Source: Flavobacterium sp. (GTDB taxonomy: Bacteria > Bacteroidota > Bacteroidia > Flavobacteriales > Flavobacteriaceae). Taken from it: a DNA stretch of 60,398 bases. The DNA lies in the NCBI RefSeq assembly GCF_027482425.1, contig NZ_JAIXWA010000059.1, forward strand, positions 1 through 60,398, in the 5' to 3' direction. Below, in pieces: positions 26,631 to 34,584 of this stretch (the first letter of the stretch is position 1; each line of letters opens with the position of its first letter). A program made the position numbers and the translations under genes. A model generated the notes under the pieces. It was given only the letters and a program-made list of their open reading frames with translations, had not been told where the DNA came from and did no database searches.

Positions 26631-26975
26631 TTAAATTTCGAAATCTTTTTTTATTTCTTTTACCGCTTTTTCAACTTGAATTTGAATACTTTCAAAAGTA
26701 GCTTCAATTTCTTTGCGTTTTCCTTCTGCTTTGGTCCAAGCCTCTACTTGAAGAATTTCTTCATGGGCCATGGTCATCCCCAACAAATCGAGTGTGGGTT
26801 TTATTTTATGGGCATACGCATAGGCCAATTTGTGGTCTTTGGTTTTGATACCCAACTCTATTTGTTGTAAGTCTTGTGGAACTTCAGTAACAAACAAGGT
26901 AATGATTTGCATGACAAACTCCGGATCATTGTCCGATAGTGCATATACTTTTGCGAGGTTATAATTAATTGCCAT
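26631..26975 (-). CDS. Hpt domain phosphotransfer protein
   Basis: 114 residues, a single histidine phosphotransfer four-helix bundle. The phosphorylatable residue is H56 in AYAYAHKIKPTLDLLGM, with the usual following hydrophobic glycine turn. It has no kinase or receiver domain and no partner gene beside it; the histidine kinase at 6880 is far away and of a simple type. So it may serve a hybrid kinase elsewhere in the genome. Between FAH (24 bases upstream) and cinA (18 bases downstream). Confidence 0.9.
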   Translation of the reverse strand: MAINYNLAKVYALSDNDPEFVMQIITLFVTEVPQDLQQIELGIKTKDHKLAYAYAHKIKPTLDLLGMTMAHEEILQVEAWTKAEGKRKEIEATFESIQIQVEKAVKEIKKDFEI

Positions 26976-26999
26976 TCGTAGATATTCGATTATTTGCCT

Positions 27000-27611
27000 T
27001 TATTTAATGTGTATTCGAAATGCTTTTTTTCCTTCTATAAATCCTTCCAATTTATCATTGGGATGAACTTTGGCGACACCTTCGGGAGTACCCGTAAATA
27101 AGATGTCGCCTTTTTTGAGCGTAAAATACTGAGAAACATAGGCAATTTGCTCATCTATTTTCCACAACATCTGCTCCGTATTCCCTTTTTGAACGACGTT
27201 CCCGTTGGAATGTAACTCAAAATTAATATTTTCAACTGATTCAAAATCAGATTTCGGATAAAATTCACCAATAACCGCTGAACCGTCAAATGCCTTTGCT
27301 TTTTCCCAAGGCAATCCCTTTTTTTTGAGTTGTTCTTGAAGATCGCGGGCTGTAAAATCAATACCTAATCCAATCTCATCGTAATATTGATGTGCCATTT
27401 TTACATCGATGTATTTTCCGACTTTATTGATTTTAACCAAAACCTCCACTTCATGATGTACGTCATCGGAAAACTCCGGAATCACAAAAGGATGTTGCTT
27501 CAATAAAATCGAAGAATCAGGTTTTAAAAATACTACTGGGGCTTCAGGACGCTCATTCTGAAGCTCAACGATATGCTGCACATAATTTCTTCCGATACAA
27601 ATGATTTTCAT
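27000..27611 (-). CDS. Fumarylacetoacetate hydrolase family protein
   Basis: 203 residues, the short single-domain FAH fold: MKIICIGRNYVQHIVELQN start, VFLKPDSSIL at 27-36, HHEVEVLVKI with the metal-binding glutamates at about 52-61, GIDFTARDLQ, AKAFDGSAVIGEF and LFTGTPEGVAKV. This branch covers acylpyruvases and oxaloacetate decarboxylase/tautomerase-like enzymes; which one applies is not clear. Part of the leftward exonuclease-FAH-Hpt-cinA run. Confidence 0.92.
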   Translation of the reverse strand: MKIICIGRNYVQHIVELQNERPEAPVVFLKPDSSILLKQHPFVIPEFSDDVHHEVEVLVKINKVGKYIDVKMAHQYYDEIGLGIDFTARDLQEQLKKKGLPWEKAKAFDGSAVIGEFYPKSDFESVENINFELHSNGNVVQKGNTEQMLWKIDEQIAYVSQYFTLKKGDILFTGTPEGVAKVHPNDKLEGFIEGKKAFRIHIK

Positions 27612-27657
27612 GGTAACAGTTTTAAGCGGATTTACCCTACCCGATCTTGATTTTTAA

Positions 27658-28431
27658 TTACAATTTGGTGTTTAACTTCCGTAATTTTATACCCGTAAGT
27701 ACCTTTTTGGTATACAAAGGAAAATCGGCCCCTTGAATCCAACCAAAGTATCCTGGCTCTTTATCAAAAACATCCTCTACCAAAGCGCCTTTGTGTTTGC
27801 CAAAGGTAAATATTTCCCGACCTTTATCGTCCAACGCAATGAATCCTGCGAAATCAACCGCTTTTTTTCGTGTGGTATACTCTGAAAGCGCTTTTACATC
27901 GTTGGGTAAATCGGGATAGCGGTCCAATTGCGCTTTGAGAATTTCATAAGTTGCTTTGGTATCGGCTTCCGCACTGTGGGCATTGTCTAAGGTTTGGTTG
28001 CAATAAAAACGATACGCTGCACTCAAGGTTCGCTCCTCTTTTTTATGAAAAATGGTCTGCACATCCACAGCTACTCGATTTTTCATATCAAAATCAACTT
28101 CAGCGCGTAACAACTCCTCCGCCAACAACGGAATATCAAAACGATCGGAATTGTATCCGGCCAAATCTGAATCCTTTATCATCACATGAATTTGAGGGGC
28201 TAATTCTTTAAATGTAGGCTCGTTAGCGACTTTCTCATTGGAAATCCCATGCACCGCCGTAGCTTGAGGAGGAATAGGAATCGTGGGATTCACCAACCAA
28301 GTTCGACTTTCTTGATTCCCGTTGGGATATACCTTTACTATTGAAATTTCAACAATACGATCGCGCGCTACATCAATTCCGGTTAAAAAAAAAAAAAAAA
28401 AACAAAGGGGTCGGTTTAATTTTAATTCCAT
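27658..28431 (-). CDS. DnaQ-like 3'-5' exonuclease with catalytic motif I lost to a poly-T tract
   Basis: 257 residues. The fold is that of the DEDD exonuclease family: ExoII region LAGYNSDRFDIPLLAEELL, ExoIII region DNAHSAEADTKATYEIL (H and D present), and a C-terminal part typical of Bacteroidota (FTFGKHKGALVEDVF). The N-terminal ExoI motif, normally FDLETTGID, reads FFFFFLTGID: the D-x-E pair is gone and an uninterrupted run of 18 T on the coding strand (28385-28402) spans the site with the frame and length kept. Either the gene is inactive or this is a sequence artefact. It heads the leftward run with FAH. Confidence 0.8.
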   Translation of the reverse strand: MELKLNRPLCFFFFFLTGIDVARDRIVEISIVKVYPNGNQESRTWLVNPTIPIPPQATAVHGISNEKVANEPTFKELAPQIHVMIKDSDLAGYNSDRFDIPLLAEELLRAEVDFDMKNRVAVDVQTIFHKKEERTLSAAYRFYCNQTLDNAHSAEADTKATYEILKAQLDRYPDLPNDVKALSEYTTRKKAVDFAGFIALDDKGREIFTFGKHKGALVEDVFDKEPGYFGWIQGADFPLYTKKVLTGIKLRKLNTKL

Positions 28432-28450
28432 TTTTTACAATTCAAGCGGA

Positions 28451-28458
28451 CAAATATA
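28451..28458 (-). promoter_or_regulatory. -7 box TATATTTG for the exonuclease gene
   Basis: Exact TAnnTTTG match on the minus strand, 20 bases before the ATG at 28431. No clear TTG at the usual distance. Confidence 0.55.
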
Positions 28459-29106
28459 CGGGATTGCATGTACCGTTTATCGATTATACAGCATAATTTA
28501 CCTCATTCCACACAGATGCTTTATGCGGGCAAAAGGATGTTGTATTCTAATTATTATCAAGGATTTACAGCGGCAAGAATCGTAAATTTTAACAAATAGT
28601 ACACTTTTTGTGTAAAGGTATTTTGAAAAAAAGAGATAGTTTTACCTCAACAAAAAACACAGTTTAAATGATGTCAAGTATACGCCAAACCAAAAAAAAG
28701 AATAGAAAAATTAAACATCATTCTCTATGATTGTTGTCAATGGAGTATACTCTTTTTCATTTTCTATTGCATTATTACACGTTACTGTTTCACATTCACA
28801 TTTCCATTCTCTTACTAGATTTTTATGGTAATGAAATAAAATAATCACGTTTTGAATAGTCATTACTAAAAAATTCAGAGGAAACATTTTTAAATGGTAA
28901 ATGAAAGCATATAAATGAACTATTAATACTAATTAAAAGACGGTTAAATCGTGGCCAACCCCCAACTGTGACCCTGTAATGCTGTTTCCGCGCATTGCTT
29001 TTAGGAAAGGAATCTTTGAAGAAATTAGTCGATTTGTTATACTTCAAAGGACAGAACTAACGAATCAAACCGGTCTTTGGACCTTATTTTTAAGCCATTC
29101 AAAATT
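28459..29106. other. AT-rich intergenic spacer with possible gene remnants
   Basis: Nearly 650 bases without a convincing conserved gene. Most is AT-rich. On the minus strand a 50-codon reading frame (28711-28863) is the best candidate. A GC-richer patch at about 28936-29010, read on the minus strand, has an open tail ending GSQLGVGHDLTVF then a stop at 28935-28937; it may be the end of a decayed gene. A near -7 box TATTTTTA lies at 29088-29095 ahead of the secreted protein gene at 29107. Confidence 0.6.
28711..28863 (-). CDS. Possible small 50-residue protein, unknown
   Basis: ATG at 28863 to a TAA. The peptide starts MTIQNVIILFHYHKNLVREW and has CEC plus another Cys at 21, 23 and 28 and an acidic tail EKEYTPLTTIIENDV. 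Composition looks protein-like and not low-complexity, but no family is recognised and no promoter is obvious. It may be real, a fragment, or chance in AT-rich DNA. Confidence 0.35.
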   Translation of the reverse strand: MTIQNVIILFHYHKNLVREWKCECETVTCNNAIENEKEYTPLTTIIENDV

Positions 29107-29493
29107 ATGAAAAATCTAATCTTTGGCCTTATCGCCACAATATTCTTCGGAATTCCCTCTCAAGCACAAAACAATGAAACGCTAACTGAAAAAGCGATTG
29201 TGCAATCCATTACTTTGGTAAGTAAAACGAATACCGAAAAAGTAGCCTACCAATTTAAATCCCTAGCTGAGTTTGATGAAGGGCTTGAAGTTATTCTCAA
29301 AGAAGGTGCCCTTGTCAACACCGAAACGCAACGCAATGCAGGGAAATGCGAAGTATCGCTTGAAGTTAGTGTCACCATGTCTGTAGGTGTGGCGAGTGTT
29401 ACCGTTACAGCCACGGCTACCGTGGGCTGCGCTGAAGTAGCAGCCACCGTTAGCCGATTACGAAAAATGCTCATCGCTTCCATAACGAGTTAA
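29107..29493 (+). CDS. Small secreted Val/Ala/Thr-rich protein, unknown
   Basis: 128 residues from the ATG at 29107, where a signal peptide starts (MKNLIFGLIATIFFGIPSQAQ). A helical part (about 22-75) is followed by a stretch from C81 to C108, CEVSLEVSVTMSVGVASVTV and on, almost all small beta-branched residues, then a basic helix SRLRKML. The two cysteines flanking the beta-rich stretch could form a disulfide. No family recognised. It lies 9 bases before another small secreted protein gene, so they likely act together. Confidence 0.7.
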   Translation: MKNLIFGLIATIFFGIPSQAQNNETLTEKAIVQSITLVSKTNTEKVAYQFKSLAEFDEGLEVILKEGALVNTETQRNAGKCEVSLEVSVTMSVGVASVTVTATATVGCAEVAATVSRLRKMLIASITS

Positions 29494-29502
29494 GACTTTA
29501 GG

Positions 29503-29913
29503 ATGTTTCAATTTCGTACAATGGGACTTTTTTTCTGGATAATTTGTTTTTCGGGTGCCCAAGCCCAAGCTGATTTACAAACGGTGATTCGAGGAGGTGA
29601 ATTGTTGTTAAACGGACTTACGATTTTAAAAATCGCAAAAGGAGATTCCAACACGTCCAAAGCGACCCTTGAGCAGGTATGTATTAAAAACAAATTAACC
29701 GAAAAAATTACGTTCCGAATAACTGGAAAAGGAGAAGATGGTGAGGAAATCAAGAAAGAACTTGTTGTCCAAAACGACGGAAAAGAGTGTTTGTTGGAAC
29801 TCCCCAAAGGGATTTACACCTATGAGGTAATACTCTCGAACAAAGAAACTTATAAGAAAGGAGAATACCGATTTGAGGAATCCATGGTGATAACCATCAA
29901 ACCTCAAAATTAA
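29503..29913 (+). CDS. Small secreted beta-rich protein, unknown
   Basis: 136 residues (or 130 from M7). A signal peptide (LFFWIICFSGAQAQ) precedes a mature domain of about 115 residues that looks like a small Ig-like or jelly-roll fold: ATLEQVCIKNKLTEKITFRITGK at about 54-76, ELVVQNDGKECLLELPKGIYTYEV at about 86-109, KKGEYRFEESMVITIKPQN at the end. C60 and C96 may pair. No known family recognised. It follows the upstream gene by 9 bases and ends at a strong terminator. Confidence 0.7.
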   Translation: MFQFRTMGLFFWIICFSGAQAQADLQTVIRGGELLLNGLTILKIAKGDSNTSKATLEQVCIKNKLTEKITFRITGKGEDGEEIKKELVVQNDGKECLLELPKGIYTYEVILSNKETYKKGEYRFEESMVITIKPQN

Positions 29914-29916
29914 GAA

Positions 29917-29945
29917 AAAACCCGACACAATGGTCGGGTTTTGTA
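29917..29945. terminator. Bidirectional terminator between convergent genes
   Basis: Perfect nine-pair stem AAACCCGAC / GTCGGGTTT with a six-base loop, A run on the left and T-rich right flank. It lies between the secreted pair and the E2 gene. Confidence 0.8.
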
Positions 29946-29951
29946 TGTATT

Positions 29952-31271
29952 TTAAATCGTACGATTACTATCCCACGCTTCCAAATAATCGGCGACACGC
30001 TTCACAAAGCTTCCGCCCAAAGCGCCATCGACTACACGATGATCATAACTGTGCGACAAGAACATTTTCTGACGGATGCCAATAAAATCCCCCTCGGGCG
30101 TTTCAATTACGGCGGGCACTTTGCGGATAGCTCCCAAGGCTAAAATACCCACTTGGGGTTGGTTGATAATCGGCGTACCAAAGACCGACCCAAACGTTCC
30201 CACATTGGTTACCGTATAGGTTCCTCCTTGGGTATCATCGGGTTTTAATTTCCCTGCTTTAGCACGGTTTCCTAAATCATTTACGGCTTTAGCCATGCCC
30301 ACCAAATTCAACTGATCGGCATTTTTAATTACGGGAACAATCAAATTGCCATTGGGTAAAGCCGCAGCCATTCCCAGATTGATATTTTTCTTCTTGATAA
30401 TATATTCACCCTCAACAGAAATATTCATCATCGGGAAATCTTTCAACGCTTTCGCCACCGCTTCCATAAATATCGGTGTAAAGGTGAGCTTCTCGCTTTC
30501 GCGCTTTTCAAACTCGTTTTTCACCTTATCGCGCCATTTCACAATATTGGTTACATCGACCTCAATAAACGACTGGACGTGAGCCGAAGTCTGCACCGAC
30601 TCGACCATATATTTTGAAATCAACTTGCGCATACGGTCCATTTCCACTATCTCGTCAGCACCGTTTACTGAAACAGGTACCGCTTGTGTTGCAGGGGCAG
30701 CGACAGGAGCGGCTACTGGTGCTGGAGTCGATGCAGGAGCCGTAGTTGCTGCAGGAACTGCTGGTTGATTTCCTCTATTTTTAATGTACTGTAACAAATC
30801 TTCTTTGGTGACACGGCCGTCTTTACCCGAACCGGCAATCGTATCCAACTCAGCCACGGAAATACCTTCTTCCTTGGCAATGTTTTTGACCAAAGGGGAA
30901 TAAAATTTATCCGAACCCGAAAAATCCGCAGGTGCCGCAATTTCTTTTGCCACTTCCACAGCAGCGTCTACAGCTTCAACTACAGGAGCAGCAGCTACGG
31001 CTTGCGCAACGGGTTCAGCAACAGCCCCGCCTTCGGTTTCGATAATGGCAATGGTTTGTCCTACTTTTACGACATCGTTGACTTGAAATAAAATTTCGGA
31101 TAGCGTACCCGAAACTTCACTGGGCACTTCACTATCGACTTTATCGGTGGCAATTTCCAAAACCGCTTCATCAGCAGCAATGGTATCCCCCACGTTTTTT
31201 AACCAATTGGTAATGGTTGCCTCTGCAACACTCTCCCCCATTTTAGGTAATTTCAATTCAAACTTTGCCAT
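29952..31271 (-). CDS. 2-oxo acid dehydrogenase E2 (dihydrolipoyl acyltransferase)
   Basis: 439 residues. Single N-terminal lipoyl domain with lipoylated K44 (EIATDKVDSEVP), an Ala/Pro/Val-rich linker, a peripheral-subunit-binding domain (FYSPLVKNIAKEEGISVAEL... GRVTKEDLLQYI) at about 125-166, a second Ala/Pro linker, and the catalytic acyltransferase domain ending in HSYDHRVVDGALGG with H411 and D415. E1 and E3 genes are not adjacent. It is probably the E2 of a branched-chain or 2-oxo acid complex; pyruvate versus branched-chain substrate cannot be decided here. Confidence 0.93.
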   Translation of the reverse strand: MAKFELKLPKMGESVAEATITNWLKNVGDTIAADEAVLEIATDKVDSEVPSEVSGTLSEILFQVNDVVKVGQTIAIIETEGGAVAEPVAQAVAAAPVVEAVDAAVEVAKEIAAPADFSGSDKFYSPLVKNIAKEEGISVAELDTIAGSGKDGRVTKEDLLQYIKNRGNQPAVPAATTAPASTPAPVAAPVAAPATQAVPVSVNGADEIVEMDRMRKLISKYMVESVQTSAHVQSFIEVDVTNIVKWRDKVKNEFEKRESEKLTFTPIFMEAVAKALKDFPMMNISVEGEYIIKKKNINLGMAAALPNGNLIVPVIKNADQLNLVGMAKAVNDLGNRAKAGKLKPDDTQGGTYTVTNVGTFGSVFGTPIINQPQVGILALGAIRKVPAVIETPEGDFIGIRQKMFLSHSYDHRVVDGALGGSFVKRVADYLEAWDSNRTI

Positions 31272-31308
31272 ATTCGTAGTATATCGTTGTGTATGCTATT
31301 TTGGATTG

Positions 31309-31316
31309 CAAAAATA
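31309..31316 (-). promoter_or_regulatory. -7 box TATTTTTG for the E2 gene
   Basis: Exact TAnnTTTG match on the minus strand, 38 bases before the ATG at 31271. Confidence 0.5.
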
Positions 31317-31355
31317 CTAATTCTTACGTGTCGTTTCAGTTCATTGTATAAAATT

Positions 31356-32483
31356 TCACAAAAATTCTACCCCACCTACATCGTTTGCGTGATCACTTCC
31401 AATCAAACCCGCATATTGGGACATATAGTTGCGAAAGCTGCGACCTGAACCCTTGTGTTGTTGCATGAACGCTATAATCTCCTGAAACGAGAACGAACGG
31501 GTATCAAAAATGATTCGAACGGCCTTGTAATCCCGGTCAGAAAAATCACTCAACGCACTCAAATAAGTGACCGGGAAAATTGTTTGGAGTTGCAAATGGT
31601 GTTTGGTAAAAACAATAATCTCCTTAAAGAGAAAGGTCCGTTTCTTTTGTTGGGTACTTTTGATCAACGAAAAAAGAAAACTTCCCCCATACATTATGAC
31701 GTCAAAAAATAAAGACCTTCGAAAATGTTTTTGGTAAAAAAACTGCATAGCCTCCCGAAAGCGCTTCATATACAACCCATCGCGAACGGTACTCTCACCT
31801 TTGTAATGAATTACCGAAGTATCCGCATAATAGTAATTTTTTCGTCCCGACTTCAAACTCAAATAACTCAAATCAATATCATCGGAATACATAAAACAGT
31901 TTTCATCAAAGCCTCCCAATTCGAGATATACCTCCCGTTGCATAACCATAAAAGCACCAACCAAAATATCGACCGCTCCCGATTGATTTTCTGTAAGATG
32001 CTCAGCATAATATTGTGTAAATCGGGTTGATTTTGGAAACACTTTGTATAACCCAAAAATCTTGGTAAATGCCACCCATGGCGTGGGAATACCACGTTTG
32101 CTTTCGGATAAAAAATGACCGGTTCCATCGATGAGTTTGCAACCTACAATTCCAAACGCGTTTTGTTGTTGTGCAAAGACTAAAACGTTTTGAAATGTAT
32201 CTTCTGCCACGACGGTATCAGGATTTAAAATACAGATATATTCCCCTTTTGCCGCAGCAACGCCCACATTATTTCCCTTTGGAAAACCGTAATTCTCGGT
32301 GTTTGTAATTAATTTCACATCCGGAAAACGCTCCCGAACCATCGCGCAACTGTCATCAGAAGAAGCATTATCAACCACGATGATTTCGGCCTCCAATGAT
32401 ACAATAGCCTTTTGAACACTGTATAAACACTGCTCCAAAAAATACCTAACGTTGTAATTTAAAATAACGACCGAGAGTTGCAT
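31356..32483 (-). CDS. Family 2 glycosyltransferase
   Basis: 375 residues. GT-A fold opening LSVVILNYNVRYFLEQCLYS at 3-22, IIVVDNASSDDS at 34-45, TENYGFPKGNNVGVAAAKGEYICILNPDT with the metal-binding acidic region at 61-89, then GGFDENCFMYSDDIDL near 190, the usual ED/DD-like acceptor site. A hydrophobic segment near 265-275 suggests membrane association. This looks like the rhamnosyl-type GT2 branch; the sugar and acceptor are unknown. It stands alone with no glycan cluster around it. Confidence 0.9.
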   Translation of the reverse strand: MQLSVVILNYNVRYFLEQCLYSVQKAIVSLEAEIIVVDNASSDDSCAMVRERFPDVKLITNTENYGFPKGNNVGVAAAKGEYICILNPDTVVAEDTFQNVLVFAQQQNAFGIVGCKLIDGTGHFLSESKRGIPTPWVAFTKIFGLYKVFPKSTRFTQYYAEHLTENQSGAVDILVGAFMVMQREVYLELGGFDENCFMYSDDIDLSYLSLKSGRKNYYYADTSVIHYKGESTVRDGLYMKRFREAMQFFYQKHFRRSLFFDVIMYGGSFLFSLIKSTQQKKRTFLFKEIIVFTKHHLQLQTIFPVTYLSALSDFSDRDYKAVRIIFDTRSFSFQEIIAFMQQHKGSGRSFRNYMSQYAGLIGSDHANDVGGVEFL

Positions 32484-32530
32484 GCCACAAAGATAGGGAT
32501 TGCCCCTGATTTATTGATGCGGAAATAAAA

Positions 32531-32561
32531 TTGGTGATTGCCCCTGAATCCGTTACTTTTG
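32531..32561 (+). promoter_or_regulatory. Promoter for the ABC-F gene
   Basis: TTG at 32531-32533, a 20-base spacer and TACTTTTG at 32554-32561, 34 bases before the ATG at 32596. Confidence 0.65.
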
Positions 32562-32595
32562 TTCCTTCAAATGACAACTTAAAATTCCCTCAATT

Positions 32596-34461
32596 TTGAA
32601 TTATTTATCGGTTGAAAATATCGCCAAATCCTACGGAGAACGCACCCTTTTTGAAAACCTATCGTTTGGAATAAACAAGGACCAAAAAATTGCCTTTGTA
32701 GCCAAAAACGGCACGGGAAAAACGTCCTTACTCAAAATGATTACCGGCGAAGACACCCCTGATGCGGGTCAGATCGTAATGCGTAAGGATATCAAAATGG
32801 CATTTTTGGCCCAAGAACCGCAATTGCAACCCGAACTCACCATCGAAGAAAGCATATTTGCCAGCGATAATGACACGCTGAAGATAATCGAACAATACGA
32901 AAAAGCCCTTGAAAATCCTGAAGACGAAGAAGCCTATCAAAAAGCGTTCGAAAACATGGAACGGCATAATGCGTGGGACTTTGAAACGCAATACAAGCAG
33001 ATTTTATTCAAACTCAAACTTGATGATTTAAAGCTGAAAGTAAAGAGTTTGTCGGGGGGACAAAAAAAGCGATTAGCCCTCGCGATTATTCTCATCAACC
33101 GTCCCGATTTATTGATTTTGGACGAACCCACCAACCACCTCGATCTAGAGATGATTGAATGGCTGGAAAATTATTTTGCCAAAGAAAACATGACCCTGTT
33201 TATGGTAACGCACGACCGCTTTTTCTTGGAGCGGGTGTGCAATGAAATCATCGAACTCGACAACGGAAAACTCTACCAATACAAAGGCAACTACTCTTAT
33301 TTTCTACAGAAAAAAGAGGAGCGCATTGCTAGTGAAAACGCCTCCGTGGAAAAAGCCAAAAACCTTTTTGTCAAAGAATTGGATTGGATGCGCCGGCAAC
33401 CCAAAGCACGAACTACCAAATCCAAATCGCGTATCGACGACTTTTATGTGATTAAGGAAAAAGCACACTCCCGCCGGAAAGAACACGTTATGGAATTGGA
33501 AATCAACATGGAACGCATGGGGAGCAAAGTGGTCGAGCTGCATAAAGTATCGAAAAAATTCCAAGATAAAGTGATCCTCGACGGTTTTGACTATACCTTC
33601 AACAGGGGCGAACGCATCGGTATTATTGGTAAAAATGGCACCGGAAAATCGACGTTTTTGAACATTCTCACACAAACCCTCGCCCCCGATGCCGGAAAAG
33701 TAGTCATTGGCGATACCATAAAAATTGGCTATTACACCCAAAGCGGTATCAACCCCAAACCCGAGCAAAAAGTTATCGATATCATTAAAGAATACGGCGA
33801 ATATATTCCACTGACCAAAGGACGAACCATTTCTGCCGGCGGGTTGTTGGAACGATTCCTTTTTGACCGAAAAAAGCAACACGATTATGTCGAAAAACTC
33901 AGTGGTGGCGAATTAAAACGCTTGTACTTGTGTACCGTACTCATTCAAAATCCCAACTTTTTGATTCTCGACGAACCCACCAACGATTTGGATATTGTCA
34001 CGTTGAATGTGTTGGAAAACTTTTTGTTAGATTATCCAGGCTGTTTATTGGTAGTCTCACACGACCGCTATTTTATGGATAAAATTGTTGACCACTTGTT
34101 TGTGTTTCGTGGGCAAGGGGTGATAGAAGATTTTCCCGGAAATTACTCCGATTTCCGTGCCTATGAAGACAGTGCAGCCCCTGAAAAAGAGGAAAAATCC
34201 GAGGGGAACACCTCCAAAAACTGGAAAGAAAAGCAGGTAAAACAAGGACTTTCCTTCAACGAACAAAAAGAATTCCAAAAAATAGAACGCGAAATCAAAG
34301 ATTTGGAATACGAAAAAAAACAAATTGAACAGCAGTTTACCGCTGGTACATTAGCCCCCGACGCTATTGAAACCAAAGCTTTGGAATTGCAAAAAATCAT
34401 TAAAACGTTGGAAGAAAAAGAAGAACGCTGGTTTGAACTTTCGGCAAAGATGGAGGGGTGA
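32596..34461 (+). CDS. ABC-F family ATPase (Uup/EttA-like)
   Basis: 621 residues, soluble, no membrane domain. Two ATPase cassettes: first Walker A AKNGTGKTS near 35-43, signature LSGGQKKRLAL near 152-162, Walker B LLILDEPTNHLDL near 171-183, the inter-domain linker and coiled region at about 230-300 (with the basic RRQPKARTTKSKSR stretch); second Walker A GKNGTGKSTF near 348-357, LSGGELKRLYL near 434, LILDEPTNDLDI near 455. The C-terminal coiled coil (about 560-621) makes it Uup-like. Such proteins act on the ribosome or in replication; which one this is cannot be read. Confidence 0.93.
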   Translation: MNYLSVENIAKSYGERTLFENLSFGINKDQKIAFVAKNGTGKTSLLKMITGEDTPDAGQIVMRKDIKMAFLAQEPQLQPELTIEESIFASDNDTLKIIEQYEKALENPEDEEAYQKAFENMERHNAWDFETQYKQILFKLKLDDLKLKVKSLSGGQKKRLALAIILINRPDLLILDEPTNHLDLEMIEWLENYFAKENMTLFMVTHDRFFLERVCNEIIELDNGKLYQYKGNYSYFLQKKEERIASENASVEKAKNLFVKELDWMRRQPKARTTKSKSRIDDFYVIKEKAHSRRKEHVMELEINMERMGSKVVELHKVSKKFQDKVILDGFDYTFNRGERIGIIGKNGTGKSTFLNILTQTLAPDAGKVVIGDTIKIGYYTQSGINPKPEQKVIDIIKEYGEYIPLTKGRTISAGGLLERFLFDRKKQHDYVEKLSGGELKRLYLCTVLIQNPNFLILDEPTNDLDIVTLNVLENFLLDYPGCLLVVSHDRYFMDKIVDHLFVFRGQGVIEDFPGNYSDFRAYEDSAAPEKEEKSEGNTSKNWKEKQVKQGLSFNEQKEFQKIEREIKDLEYEKKQIEQQFTAGTLAPDAIETKALELQKIIKTLEEKEERWFELSAKMEG

Positions 34462-34515
34462 GCAGTGTGCAGTGTTCAGTAAACAGTAGACAGTAGACAG
34501 TATACAGTATACAGT
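34460..34515. repeat. Heptamer tandem array, NNNCAGT units
   Basis: Eight head-to-tail 7-base units, each ending CAGT: GAGCAGT, GTGCAGT, GTTCAGT, AAACAGT, AGACAGT twice, ATACAGT twice, followed by GGGCAG. It begins directly at the ABC-F stop codon and lies upstream of the methyltransferase gene. It has the period of short tandem repeats, not the spacer structure of a CRISPR. Confidence 0.85.
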
Positions 34516-34584
34516 GGGCAGCCCTTAGGAGTCGGGATTAGCAGGTGGTCTCGGTGGGTCGTGATTTAGAAAAAAAGAAACAAC

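Noticed and set aside
28823..29047. A 74-codon leftward frame as a gene
   Set aside because: It overlaps the more protein-like 50-codon frame and a GC patch that reads better in another frame; no family seen.
34460..34515. Heptamer array as a CRISPR
   Set aside because: Units are 7 bases, contiguous, with no unique spacers and no Cas genes.
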